Shown here one piece after another: positions 53,913 through 62,826 of a stretch of DNA of 64,000 nucleotides. Source of the stretch: Alphaproteobacteria bacterium (GTDB lineage Bacteria; Pseudomonadota; Alphaproteobacteria; UBA6615); the NCBI GenBank assembly GCA_039980135.1, contig JBDXCV010000002.1, positions 124,001 to 188,000 of the forward strand. Direction: 5' to 3'. The notes below the pieces were generated by a model. That model did not search any database. It saw only the letters and a program-made list of their open reading frames with translations, and had not been told where the DNA came from. The number at the start of each line of letters is the position of its first letter. The stretch's first letter is position 1. Position numbers and translations under genes: made by a program.

Positions 53913-54431
53913 ATGACCGAACTGGCCACGCCCCGTGCGCTCAACCATATCGGGCTCACCGTTCCGGATATTCACGCCGCCATCGAATGGTACGGGCGGG
54001 TGTTCGGATTTCGCCGGATCATGGGCCCGCGCCGGCTCGAGGCGAAGCTCTCGGACACGGCGGAATCCGGCCACATCATGGGCCCACGGTTCCGCGCGGC
54101 CCTGCAGGCGCATCTGGTGACGGGGAACGGCATCGGGCTTGAACTGTTCCAGTTCACGGAACCCGAAACCGAGGCGCCCGATGACAATATGGAATACTGG
54201 AAGCATGGCTATTGGCACCTCTGCTTCACCGATCCCGATATCGAGGGGCTGGTCGAGACGATCATCGCGGAGGGCGGAAAAAAAAGAACCGATGTCTGGG
54301 CATTCGTTCCGGGCACCGATTACAAACTTTGTTACTGTGAAGACCCGTTCGGGAATGTGATCGAAATCTTTTCGCACAGCTACGAACAGACGTTCGGCAA
54401 CTGGCCCAACGAAGGTCGCGACGCCGAATAA
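53913..54431 (+). CDS. VOC-family protein (glyoxalase-like)
   Basis: A 172-aa single-module or fused VOC protein. The first half begins ALNHIGLTVPDIHAAIEWYGRVFGF (metal ligand His near residue 11) and the second half has YWHLCFTDPDIEGLVETIIAEGG and EDPFGNVIEIFSHSYEQ (ligand Glu). It resembles lactoylglutathione-lyase-like enzymes acting on small sugar or carbonyl compounds. It is the first gene after the LysR promoter; the OsmC gene follows by 22 bp. Confidence 0.85.
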   Translation: MTELATPRALNHIGLTVPDIHAAIEWYGRVFGFRRIMGPRRLEAKLSDTAESGHIMGPRFRAALQAHLVTGNGIGLELFQFTEPETEAPDDNMEYWKHGYWHLCFTDPDIEGLVETIIAEGGKKRTDVWAFVPGTDYKLCYCEDPFGNVIEIFSHSYEQTFGNWPNEGRDAE

Positions 54432-54453
54432 GCGTGTCCTTAGGGGAACTTTA

Positions 54454-54987
54454 ATGACTGACGAACTCAAGAAAACAGAAACCATGGCTGAAGACGGCAA
54501 GGTGAAAACCTTCAATGTTGTCTTCAACGTCGAAGGTAAGTCCGTCGGCAAGATGCGCAACGAGATCAAGGGGCAGATGGTCAGCCCGGTGGTGGACGAG
54601 GCGTTCGAGATGGCCACGGATGAAGGCGCGGCCCATGGCGGTGACATGACGGCGCCGCCGCCGCTGGCCTATTTCTGCACCGGCTTTATTGCCTGTCTGA
54701 TGACGCAGATCCGCGCGTTCGCGAAACGCCTGCGTGTCGAAGTCGGCGAAGTGGCCGTAAAGGCACATATCGAATGGGAAGCCCGGGTCGAAGGGCGTGA
54801 CCCCTATACCAGCCGCCCGATTGCCTTCCGGCTCGATATTGATCTGGATAGCGATGCGCCGTTCGAGGATCAGAAACGCCTGCTTGACGCGGCCCAGAAG
54901 GGTTGTTTCGTTGAGGCGACCCTGGCCAACCCGATCCCGGTTCAGCACCAGTTGTTGATCGACGGTGAATATCGCGACGCCGACTGA
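54454..54987 (+). CDS. OsmC-like protein
   Basis: A 177-aa member of the OsmC/Ohr superfamily. A central helix carries C75 and C81 (PLAYFCTGFIACLMTQI) and a later C151 lies in KGCFVEATL. True OsmC/Ohr enzymes use two cysteines to reduce organic hydroperoxides. Here one helix cysteine and C151 could fill those roles, but the extra helix cysteine and the N-terminal extension set it apart. It follows the VOC gene closely. Confidence 0.78.
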   Translation: MTDELKKTETMAEDGKVKTFNVVFNVEGKSVGKMRNEIKGQMVSPVVDEAFEMATDEGAAHGGDMTAPPPLAYFCTGFIACLMTQIRAFAKRLRVEVGEVAVKAHIEWEARVEGRDPYTSRPIAFRLDIDLDSDAPFEDQKRLLDAAQKGCFVEATLANPIPVQHQLLIDGEYRDAD

Positions 54988-55080
54988 GATCGATGGTGGA
55001 ATGTCGGGCGTGACTGGCGCGCCCGACGCAACCCTGCTTCAATCCGAAGCCGGACAACGGGTTGATGTGGGGAGAGACGC

Positions 55081-56079
55081 ATGTTGAATGCGGCCGTGGT
55101 CGGGCTGGGTTGGTGGGGCAAGCAGATTGTCGCCAGCCTCGCCGACAGTGAAAAGATCACCGTCACGCGCGGGGTCGATGTAGACCTCGACGGCGCGCGC
55201 GACTTTGCGGGGCAGCACGGGCTTGTGATCGGCGACAGCTATAATGACGTGCTGACGGATGATGCGGTTGATGCGGTGATACTTGTCACACCGCACGCGC
55301 TGCATGAGGAACAGGTCCTCGCCGCGGCGTCGGCCGGCAAACAGATTTTCTGTGAGAAACCATTCTCGCTTTCGGCGGAATCCGCCCAGAGGATGCTCGA
55401 GGCATGCGACAAGGCCGGGCTGAAGGCTGTCGGGATTGGCCATGAACGCCGTTTTGAGCCTGCGCTTGAGGCGATGAAGCAACATCTGGACGCCGGTGAC
55501 TTCGGCACGCTCATCCACATCGAGTGCAACTGGTCCCACAATAATTTCACCAAGGCCGTGGCGTCGGGCTGGCGCAAGGACGCCAAGCAGGCGCCGCTGG
55601 GCACCCTGACGGCGCTGGGCGTGCACATCACCGACTATTTTCAGTCTATGGCCGGACCCGTTGCCAGGTTGCGGGCGACAACTGCTGACCGCTCGCCGCT
55701 ATTTCCGGGTAACGACATGGTGGCGGTTCAGTTCACCTTCGAAAGCGGCGTGACGGGCTATATGTGCAACATCGCGACGACGCCCTTTCACAGCGCCATC
55801 AAGGTTTTTGGCGACAAGGGTTGGGGTGAGGCGCGGGAGAATTCGAACGTGGATATCCCGGAGCCTGCGACTCTGACGACGCGCTGGCTCGACGAGGAGC
55901 TGACCATCCAGACCCACCAGACGCAGAATGTGGTCCGGGCAAACCTCGACCAGTGGGCCGATGCCGCGCAGGGCAACGGAACGTATCGCTTCACGCGCGA
56001 CCACCTGCTGCACAATGTTGAAATCCTGGAGGCGATCGTCCGCTCGGCCGAATGCGGCGACGAAGTCGCGGTTCGGTAG
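55081..56079 (+). CDS. Gfo/Idh/MocA-family oxidoreductase
   Basis: A 332-aa NAD(P)-dependent sugar or cyclitol dehydrogenase. The Rossmann start is AAVVGLGWWGKQIVASLAD, and the catalytic lysine lies in the EKPFSLS motif. The C-terminal alpha/beta domain shows GHERRFEPALEAMK and the histidine-containing LTALGVHITDYFQSM. Substrate unknown. It lies 93 bp after the OsmC gene, probably in the same transcription unit under LysR. Confidence 0.88.
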   Translation: MLNAAVVGLGWWGKQIVASLADSEKITVTRGVDVDLDGARDFAGQHGLVIGDSYNDVLTDDAVDAVILVTPHALHEEQVLAAASAGKQIFCEKPFSLSAESAQRMLEACDKAGLKAVGIGHERRFEPALEAMKQHLDAGDFGTLIHIECNWSHNNFTKAVASGWRKDAKQAPLGTLTALGVHITDYFQSMAGPVARLRATTADRSPLFPGNDMVAVQFTFESGVTGYMCNIATTPFHSAIKVFGDKGWGEARENSNVDIPEPATLTTRWLDEELTIQTHQTQNVVRANLDQWADAAQGNGTYRFTRDHLLHNVEILEAIVRSAECGDEVAVR

Positions 56080-56155
56080 GGGCGTCCGGGATTGTTGATC
56101 CACGGTGAAGTCGATATCTGCGCGCAGAGCGTTGCGAGCGCTTTCCGGTTGTCGG

Positions 56156-56170
56156 AACTCTGTTAGAGTT
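56156..56170. promoter_or_regulatory. palindrome upstream of the XRE-cupin gene
   Basis: AACTCT-GTT-AGAGTT is a perfect inverted repeat 42 bp before the TTG start at 56212, a possible autoregulatory operator. Confidence 0.45.
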
Positions 56171-56211
56171 GGGGTGAAGGGTCGACCGACACTCCGGAAA
56201 GGTTCTGGCTT

Positions 56212-56805
56212 TTGGAAAATTCTACGGTCTCGGCAGATGAGGTTGGGGAGATTCGTCTCGGGACCAAGCTGCGCCATGCGCGCATGGTGCGCGGCTTACT
56301 TCTGAAGGACGTCGCAACGAAAGCCGGATGCTCGGAAAGTCTTCTTTCGAAGATCGAGAACGGGCACGCCAACCCATCCGTTCAGATGTTGCATCGCATC
56401 GCGAATGTTCTGGGCGCCAACTTCAATGCCTTGTTCGCAAGCGATGATCTGGACTCCGGTATCGTTGCGCGCGCCGGGGAGCGACCCGAAATCGATACGG
56501 ACCAGCTACGCAAGGGTCGCGGAATCGCGTTCGAGCGTCTGATTCCCTATGCGCCGGGTCACCTGTTGCAGGGCAATATTCACGTCATCGCCCCCGGGGG
56601 AGAATCCGAAGGTCTGATCGACCATGTCGGGGAAGAAGTTGGCTACGTTCTCGAGGGTGAGCTTGAGCTGTTTGTCGGCGATAAGGAGTTTCGACTCTCG
56701 GTCGGCGACTCCTTTCACTTCAACTCCGATACCCCGCATCGCTACCGCAATCCCGGCAAGGTCACAACGCGCGTCATCTGGGTTAATTCGCCCCCCACAT
56801 TCTGA
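56212..56805 (+). CDS. XRE-type regulator with C-terminal cupin
   Basis: A 197-aa regulator: helix-turn-helix at about 15-70 (GTKLRHARMVRGLLLKDVATKAGCSESLLSKIENGHANPS) and a cupin at about 120-190 (HVGEEVGYVLEGELELFVGD, SFHFNSDTPHRYRN). Such proteins control polyamine, sulfur or amino-acid metabolism through ligand binding in the cupin. The start is TTG 56212: GGAAAGG lies 8 bases before it and no in-frame ATG precedes the HTH. It precedes a TRAP operon, which it probably regulates. Confidence 0.88.
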   Translation: MENSTVSADEVGEIRLGTKLRHARMVRGLLLKDVATKAGCSESLLSKIENGHANPSVQMLHRIANVLGANFNALFASDDLDSGIVARAGERPEIDTDQLRKGRGIAFERLIPYAPGHLLQGNIHVIAPGGESEGLIDHVGEEVGYVLEGELELFVGDKEFRLSVGDSFHFNSDTPHRYRNPGKVTTRVIWVNSPPTF

Positions 56806-56839
56806 TCACGGTGTCACGCAAATTGGGGTGCCGCATTAA

Positions 56840-56858
56840 ACTTGCATAATATTCAAGT
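56840..56858. promoter_or_regulatory. inverted repeat upstream of the second TRAP operon
   Basis: ACTTG and CAAGT enclose nine A/T-rich bases (CATAATATT), 163 bp before the dctP start. It may serve the XRE-cupin regulator or the promoter. Confidence 0.35.
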
Positions 56859-57021
56859 GACTTTATATTGCTTCAAGGCTTGGATTGGACTCGAAAAATC
56901 GTGACGGTCCAGGTTTGAACAGTTGGGGTGCGTGGAGGAAACGCAAGACCAACAAGAACGACAGATCAATTACAGCGCCCGCTGTCCTAGTCAGAGCAAC
57001 CGCTTCACTCAGGAGAGCTTC

Positions 57022-58029
57022 ATGAGCGCACGTATTACATCAGCAGCAATCGCCATTTCCGCCATTGCGTTAGCCGTTCCGGCCTCGGTTCCCGCATTTG
57101 CCGGAGATCTCAAAATCGCCCATTCCTTGCCGTCCGGCGCACCGCGCGATCAGGGCGCACATATCATTGCGAACATGGTCAACAAGGATGACCGCTGTGA
57201 CCTCGACGCCAAGGTCTTTCCCGGTTCTCAGTTGGGAAGTACGGAGATCGTCGTCGAGACCATGCAACTCGGCGGCATTGAGATGACGATTCAACCCGCT
57301 TCATTTCTGGTCGGTTTCGAACCGCTCATCGGCATCATGGACTTTCCGTTCTTCTGGCCGGATACGCGCGAAGATCTCGCGAAGGTTCATAAGTCCGACG
57401 CGATGCGCGCGCTTCTGGACTCAACCGACAAGCAGAACATCCATACGCTGATGGTCTGGCATACAGGGTACAAGACCTGGACGGGCAACAAGCCGCTTTT
57501 GACCATGGAAGATTACAAGGGCCAGAAGGCGCGTGCGATGCCCTCCGCGATTCTCATCGAACAGGACAAGCAGCTCGGCATGACCCCGGTCGGGATGCCT
57601 TTCTCCGAGACCTATACGGCACTGCAGACCAAGGCGATCGATGCGCAGGAAAACCCGATTGTCACCAGCTTTTTCATGAAGTTTCACGAAGTTCAGGACT
57701 ACATGACGCTGTCGAACCACGGCACCCTCGACCAGTTGATCATGGTCAGCAAGACCTGGTGGGACGGACTATCTGCGGAATGCCACGCCGCGATTACCGA
57801 GGCGGCTGTCGCAGGCGGCAAGGTAACCGAAGATAAGACCTATGCGATTATTGAGAAGGCCAATGCGGCCTTTGCCAAATCCGGCATGAAAGTCGTGGAG
57901 ATGAGCCCGGCGCAGACGACGCTGCTCCGCGACGCGATCCTTCCCGGAGTTGAGGCGTTCTACATCGATAAGAATGGCGCTGAAGGCGAAAAGATCCTCG
58001 CCGGCTTCAAGCAATATCTCGGAATGTAG
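57022..58029 (+). CDS. TRAP transporter solute-binding protein (DctP type)
   Basis: A 335-aa periplasmic binding protein with signal peptide (residues 1-29, ending VPAFAGD). The substrate-arginine region is YKGQKARAMPSAILIEQDKQLGMTPVGMPFSETYTALQTKAIDAQENP, typical of DctP-type proteins for acidic solutes. AGGAG precedes ATG 57022. It is distinct in sequence from the island copy at 39023, so a different ligand is probable. First gene of dctPQM. Confidence 0.9.
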   Translation: MSARITSAAIAISAIALAVPASVPAFAGDLKIAHSLPSGAPRDQGAHIIANMVNKDDRCDLDAKVFPGSQLGSTEIVVETMQLGGIEMTIQPASFLVGFEPLIGIMDFPFFWPDTREDLAKVHKSDAMRALLDSTDKQNIHTLMVWHTGYKTWTGNKPLLTMEDYKGQKARAMPSAILIEQDKQLGMTPVGMPFSETYTALQTKAIDAQENPIVTSFFMKFHEVQDYMTLSNHGTLDQLIMVSKTWWDGLSAECHAAITEAAVAGGKVTEDKTYAIIEKANAAFAKSGMKVVEMSPAQTTLLRDAILPGVEAFYIDKNGAEGEKILAGFKQYLGM

Positions 58030-58055
58030 CGCGAGATCCAAAAGGTTCCTGAGCC

Positions 58056-58589
58056 ATGTATGTTTCCGCTCTCGAAGCCATCCTCGGCAGTCTGGACCGT
58101 ATCGTGCGGTTGGCTGCCGGGGCTGCGCTTCTCGTCATGACGCTGCTCCTGTTCGGCAATTCTACCGCGCGTTTTCTGTTCGGCCTCTCCTTTGTCGGGG
58201 GAGAGGAGTTGGCGCGTGTTCTCACGGTCTGGATGACCTTCATGGCGGCCTATCTGGTGGTGCGCAAAAATAGCCATGTCGCGATCGACATTCTGATGCG
58301 CCTGGTCGACGAACGGCTCTACCGTGCGATCACATTCGCGGTGAGCCTGATCGCCGCCTTTACGATGGCCTATATCACCCGCTACGGGGTGGAATTCAGC
58401 CATCGCGTATGGGCGAGTGGGCAGGAGAGCTCTGTCCTGCCCATGCTCCGGGTCGTCTTCTATCTTCCGATTCCCATTGGCTGCGGCCTGATGTCACTCG
58501 GTTTCCTGATCAATGCGGTCAAGGTCTTGCGCGGCGAACTTCCGCGGCCCGCGCTCGAGGGTATGACCTCCGCGCCGGCGGGAGAGTAA
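58056..58589 (+). CDS. TRAP transporter small membrane subunit (DctQ type)
   Basis: A 177-aa protein with four membrane segments. GGEELARVLTVWMTFMAAYLVVRKNSHVAIDILMRLV is the DctQ signature. It lies 26 bp after dctP and 3 bp before dctM. Confidence 0.88.
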   Translation: MYVSALEAILGSLDRIVRLAAGAALLVMTLLLFGNSTARFLFGLSFVGGEELARVLTVWMTFMAAYLVVRKNSHVAIDILMRLVDERLYRAITFAVSLIAAFTMAYITRYGVEFSHRVWASGQESSVLPMLRVVFYLPIPIGCGLMSLGFLINAVKVLRGELPRPALEGMTSAPAGE

Positions 58590-58592
58590 TCG

Positions 58593-59870
58593 ATGCCCGC
58601 AGCGATATTTCTTGTATCCACCTTTACGCTTTTGTTTCTTGCGGCGCCCATCTTCATATCGATCCTGGCGCCTACTTTCTTCGCGATCGAAGTGTTCGGA
58701 AATCCGGTGCCGGCAACGGTCTATACCGCGCGGCTGGTCGAGGGCATTAACTCGTTCGCGCTGCTGGCGATACCGCTTTTCATTTTCTCGGCTGACATTA
58801 TTTCCCGGGGCCAGATCGGTGCGCGTCTGCTCGCCATGGTGGAGAGCATGATCGGACATCTCACCGGGGGTGTCGCGATCACAACCGCTGTTGCGTGTGC
58901 CCTGTTTGGTGCGATTTCGGGGGTCGGTGCCGCAGCCGTCGTCAGCATTGGCCCGATTGTGTATCCGGCGCTGCTTCGCCAGGGATACAGCCGCAGCTTT
59001 GCCGTCGGGCTGATCCTGGCATCCTCGACACTCGCGATGCTCATCCCGCCATCCGTTTCGATCATTATTTTCGCGTTGCAGACCAACGGATCCGTCGGTC
59101 AGTTGTTTCTGTCGGGCCTGAGTGCGGGTGTTCTCCTGACAGCTGCCTATGCGTTCTACGCCTGGGCCTATGCCAAGAAGAACGGCATCGGCAAGACGTC
59201 CAAGGCAAGCCCCAAGGAGCGACTGAAGGCAACGCGCGACGGAATGTGGGCTCTTGGCTTGCCGGGAATTATCTTCGGTGGCATCTATTCCGGCGCCTTC
59301 ACACCGACAGAGGCCGCTGGCGCGGCCTGCATCTATGCGATTGTTGTCGAAACGCTGGTCTACCGACAGCTCAAATTGCGCGAAATCCTCAACGTGTCTT
59401 CGGACTCGGCGATGACGATTTCGACGTTGATGATCCTTATCAGCGCCGGTTCGGTTCTGACCTTTTATCTGACCCTGGAACAGGTGCCTCAGCAGGTCTC
59501 GCAGATTTTGCAGGGCCAGCCGGCGTTCGTGATCCTGCTGCTGATCAATGTAATCTTTCTGCTCGCGGGCATGTTCGTGGACCCTTCGTCGGCCATCATC
59601 GTATTCAGCCCGCTGATCTATCCGGCAGCAACTGCAGCGGGGATCGATCCTGTGCATCTGGGCGCGGTAATCGTGTTGAACGTCGCGCTGGGTATGATCA
59701 CGCCACCCATGGGGATGAATATCTTCCTCGGGATCATGACGTTCAAGGTGACCTATATGGAAGCTGTGCGGGGTTCGATGCCGTTCATCATCGTGTCGTT
59801 GATCGTTCTGGCGTTGATCACGTATGTCCCGATTCTGACGACGTGGCTGCCGGAACTGGTCTATGGCTGA
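58593..59870 (+). CDS. TRAP transporter large permease (DctM type)
   Basis: A 425-aa permease with about twelve membrane segments. Conserved parts are GARLLAMVESMIGHLTGGVAITTAVACALFGAISGVGAAAVVSIGP, LIPPSVSIIIFA, and NVALGMITPPMGMNIFLG. It completes the second TRAP system. A GST gene of the subfamily seen near the first TRAP follows after 333 bp. Confidence 0.92.
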   Translation: MPAAIFLVSTFTLLFLAAPIFISILAPTFFAIEVFGNPVPATVYTARLVEGINSFALLAIPLFIFSADIISRGQIGARLLAMVESMIGHLTGGVAITTAVACALFGAISGVGAAAVVSIGPIVYPALLRQGYSRSFAVGLILASSTLAMLIPPSVSIIIFALQTNGSVGQLFLSGLSAGVLLTAAYAFYAWAYAKKNGIGKTSKASPKERLKATRDGMWALGLPGIIFGGIYSGAFTPTEAAGAACIYAIVVETLVYRQLKLREILNVSSDSAMTISTLMILISAGSVLTFYLTLEQVPQQVSQILQGQPAFVILLLINVIFLLAGMFVDPSSAIIVFSPLIYPAATAAGIDPVHLGAVIVLNVALGMITPPMGMNIFLGIMTFKVTYMEAVRGSMPFIIVSLIVLALITYVPILTTWLPELVYG

Positions 59871-60203
59871 GGTTTCTACGTCTGCCAAAAACTTGCGCCT
59901 ACACGAGTGGCGTCTGCCAGTTACTGGCTCCTGACCGGGCAACAGGTTGCATGCTTGCAATGGCCCGGGCCGATCAGCCTGATCAATATTTCTTCCAGAC
60001 GCGGCCCTATCGGTAAACTGGCGCGAAGAGCAGGGTGACGAGAATTTTTTGTCGTCGTCCGATGTCTGATTACGCAAACTTATGCATTCGGATGGTTGCG
60101 TGCCGGGCTGTGCGACGGGCAAAGTTCCAATCGGTCGAGCAGGACCGCAATGCCGTATTCCGCGCGTGTCGGATAACGCGGGCTGGAAAATTGGAAGACG
60201 AAG
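59871..60203. other. spacer between dctM and the GST gene
   Basis: 333 bp with no gene or hairpin I can support. It probably contains a separate promoter for the GST gene. Confidence 0.4.
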
Positions 60204-60908
60204 ATGATCAAGGCTTATTCATGGCCGACCCCGAACGGGCACAAGGTCCACATCATGTTGCATGAATGCGCGCTGGAGCATGAGGTCATCCCGGTAAACA
60301 TCGGCGACGGGGATCAGTTCAAGCCCGATTTTCTGGCGATCAGCCCGAATAATCGCATCCCCGCGATCGTCGATACGGACGGACCCGGCGGACAGGAAAT
60401 CTCGATCTTCGAGACCGGCGCGATCCTTTATTACCTGGCCCGCAAGACCGGCCGGTTCATGCCCGACGCGGCAAACGACCCTGCGGGCCATTACGCGGTC
60501 ATGGAGTGGCTCATGTGGCAGATGGGCGGGATCGGCCCGATGATGGGCCAGGCCAACCATTTCCGCCGCTATGCGCCAGACCGCATCGAGTATGCGACCA
60601 ACCGCTATGCCAATGAGACGAAGCGCCTGTTCGGCGTGGCCGATACGCGCCTGGGAAAGACACGTTACCTGGCCGGCGACGACTACACGATCGCCGACAT
60701 CGCGGCCTTCCCGTGGATGCGCAACTGGAAAGGCCAGGAAGTGCCTCTCGACGAGTATCCGAATACCAGGCGCTGGCTCGAGGAAGTCGGCGCGCGCCCG
60801 GCCGTTAAGTCAGGTCTCGAGGTTCTTATCGAACATCGCAGTTCCGGCCCGCCGAAAGGCAAGGCCTGGGACGTCATGTTCGGTAACGAGCAGTTCAAAC
60901 GCAGATAG
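60204..60908 (+). CDS. glutathione S-transferase, YfcG/nu-class-like
   Basis: A 234-aa GST, clearly a paralogue of the one at 41976-42683. The opening IKAYSWPTPNGHKVHIMLHECAL, the strand NNRIPAIVDTDGPGGQEISIFETGAILYYLA and GGIGPMMGQANHFRRYAPDRIEYATNRY match it nearly motif for motif. It likely reduces or forms glutathione adducts in the cytoplasm. Its position beside a TRAP transporter repeats the island arrangement. Confidence 0.89.
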   Translation: MIKAYSWPTPNGHKVHIMLHECALEHEVIPVNIGDGDQFKPDFLAISPNNRIPAIVDTDGPGGQEISIFETGAILYYLARKTGRFMPDAANDPAGHYAVMEWLMWQMGGIGPMMGQANHFRRYAPDRIEYATNRYANETKRLFGVADTRLGKTRYLAGDDYTIADIAAFPWMRNWKGQEVPLDEYPNTRRWLEEVGARPAVKSGLEVLIEHRSSGPPKGKAWDVMFGNEQFKRR

Positions 60909-60954
60909 GGCCTGAAATGAAAACGAGGGGCCGCACGCGCGCTATGCAGAACCG

Positions 60955-61665
60955 ATGCCGCTGATCCCCCTGCATGACGCGAATCCGCGCCTGTACATCC
61001 GGGCGCACTACGCCACCATCGCCCTGATCGCCATAAACACGCTGATTTTTGTCAGTCGGATCGGGATCGGGGACGGGCAGCTGTTCGAGGCAGTGGCCGG
61101 CTATGCCGTGGTGCCGGCGCGGTTCTTCGACGGGTTCGAAGTCCCGGTTCGCATCGAAAGCGTGTCCGCGCCGCTGACGCTGCTCACCTATCAGTTCCTG
61201 CACGCCGACTGGGCGCATCTCGCCTTCAACATGCTGTTCCTCTGGGTCTTCGGAGACAATCTCGAAGATGCGCTCGGGCATGTTCGTTTCGTCATGTTCT
61301 TCCTGCTGTGCGGCATCGCGGGCGGATTGGCGCAGAGCATCGTGGAACCCGATTCCGTCACGCCGGTGATCGGCGCGAGCGGGGCGATCTCGGGTGTCCT
61401 CGGCGGTTATCTGGTGCTGTATCCGCGCGCCCGGTTGCTGGTGCTGGCGTTCCTGATGATACCCCTGCGTCTGCCGGCCCTGCTGGTAATCGGCACATTC
61501 TTCGCGCAGGACCTGCTCTGGGGCCTGACCAACGCGCCCGCGGCATTGGGCACCGCCGTGTGGGCGCATATCGGCGGGTTCGTCGCCGGCGCGGTGCTGG
61601 TGGTCTTCCTGCGGAACCCCAGAGTTTCGCTATGGCACAAGCCGCCCAGTCCTTGGAAATCGTGA
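60955..61665 (+). CDS. rhomboid-family intramembrane serine protease
   Basis: A 236-aa membrane protease with six to seven transmembrane segments. The catalytic serine is S142 (GASGAISG) and the histidine is H205 (WAHIGGFVAG). The oxyanion-hole segment HLAFNMLFLWVFGDNLED (N92) is present. Rhomboids cleave substrates inside the membrane. The long loop between the first two membrane segments (about 35-75) matches the bacterial type with an LFEAVAGYAVVPARF start. Confidence 0.9.
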   Translation: MPLIPLHDANPRLYIRAHYATIALIAINTLIFVSRIGIGDGQLFEAVAGYAVVPARFFDGFEVPVRIESVSAPLTLLTYQFLHADWAHLAFNMLFLWVFGDNLEDALGHVRFVMFFLLCGIAGGLAQSIVEPDSVTPVIGASGAISGVLGGYLVLYPRARLLVLAFLMIPLRLPALLVIGTFFAQDLLWGLTNAPAALGTAVWAHIGGFVAGAVLVVFLRNPRVSLWHKPPSPWKS

Positions 61666-61834
61666 ATGAACTGGCGTCGATGGATCAGGGGAGGTTTGAC
61701 CGCAGCTGCAATCGTTGTAGCGATCTGGCTTTTGGTAACCTTTTTCCCGATTGAGCCATGCGCGCCAGACGAGCGCCTTCTACCGAGCGTGCGCATGCTG
61801 GTACCTGGCTGCGGCCTTTATGATTAATCCAGCG

Positions 61835-62434
61835 TCACCAAAGCCCCTCGACGATGACGATGTTGGAGTCCGACGCTGAGATGCGGATGGGCTTGATCCG
61901 GGTGTACGCGTCCCCGTCATAAAACGCGAGGGCGGCCGCCATGTCGGCGAACCCGACGATCACCAGCCGGTCGAGCACCATCCCGCCTTCGACCGACCGC
62001 GATGCGCCGCCGCGCGCCAGATAGGTGCCTTGTGCGTCGCTCAGCACGGCGGGCACCTGCGCGGCATAGGGCTTGTATCCGTCCGGGTCGGTGATCCGGA
62101 TATTCCCCAGGATGTAGGCGTGCCTGCCGTCGGCGGTGGCGCCGTCTTCCGGGCCCTCGACCAGCCAGATGTGGGATGTGGTCGTCGCGTGCCGGATTGC
62201 GGCCACCGGTTCGTAGGCCGGGTCGTCGGCGAACGCAGTGGCGCTGGCCAGATCGGGGAATTCCAGGACGACAATGCGCCCGTCGGGCCAGGAACCCTCG
62301 ACCACGTCACGGTCGCCGCCGCGCACGATATAGCGGCCGCCGTGCTTCTCGATCAGCGCGGGCACCGCGTTCTTGTAGTCCTCGTAGCGTTCGGGATCAT
62401 GCACGTCGATGGTGGCGAACAGGTATGCGGTCAT
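61835..62434 (-). CDS. tandem DUF1330 protein
   Basis: A 199-aa protein made of two DUF1330 (dimeric alpha/beta barrel) units: AYLFATIDVHDPERYEDYKNAVPALIEKHGGRYIVRGGD and AYILGNIRITDPDGYKPYAAQVPAVLSDAQGTYLARGG. Single-unit relatives form dimers; the fusion would make an internal pseudo-dimer. Function unknown. ATG 62434 is the start of the first unit; an upstream extension has no family likeness. Confidence 0.85.
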   Translation of the reverse strand: MTAYLFATIDVHDPERYEDYKNAVPALIEKHGGRYIVRGGDRDVVEGSWPDGRIVVLEFPDLASATAFADDPAYEPVAAIRHATTTSHIWLVEGPEDGATADGRHAYILGNIRITDPDGYKPYAAQVPAVLSDAQGTYLARGGASRSVEGGMVLDRLVIVGFADMAAALAFYDGDAYTRIKPIRISASDSNIVIVEGLW

Positions 62435-62826
62435 GACTGGTCCTGATGGTTCGGCCGGTGTGTCTGTCGGGTGATGATACCGGGTAACGCCGAACGGCAC
62501 AGCCTTGTCACCCGTTATTGTCTGGCCCCGGGGGCCAAACATGACCGGAATTTCACCGGAATTTCCCGTCGATGAGAACGTCGCAAGCTTTTCCTGTCAC
62601 CGGTTGAAATCCATTGTGATTCCCGTGTTTGTGGTCATTGGGTTCCCCGAAGCGGACGCTGCCGGCGTGGCGCGGGTCAAGGGCACCCCGCACACCGCGC
62701 CGTTGCTGGAAAATCTGAACAAGGTCGCGGGCGAACTCGGTATCGAGGGTCTTCCCGGACATATTCCACGCGCTGTTTCGGATGATTGTTTCAAATCACG
62801 GCGGATTGGCGTAAAACCCGGCCCCC
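62435..62826. other. spacer between the DUF1330 and lyase genes
   Basis: 392 bp. A plus-strand open frame (62505-62834) runs through it and slightly into the lyase gene, but it has no recognisable motif, so it is not called. No riboswitch-like structure was recognised. Confidence 0.45.

Noticed and set aside
58494-60122. A 542-codon open frame antisense to the second dctM
   Set aside because: Composition is a low-complexity Arg/Asp/Gln shadow of the permease; no domain is recognisable.
62600-62826. SAM riboswitch upstream of metC
   Set aside because: I could not find a conserved SAM-II-like core or paired stems in the leader.
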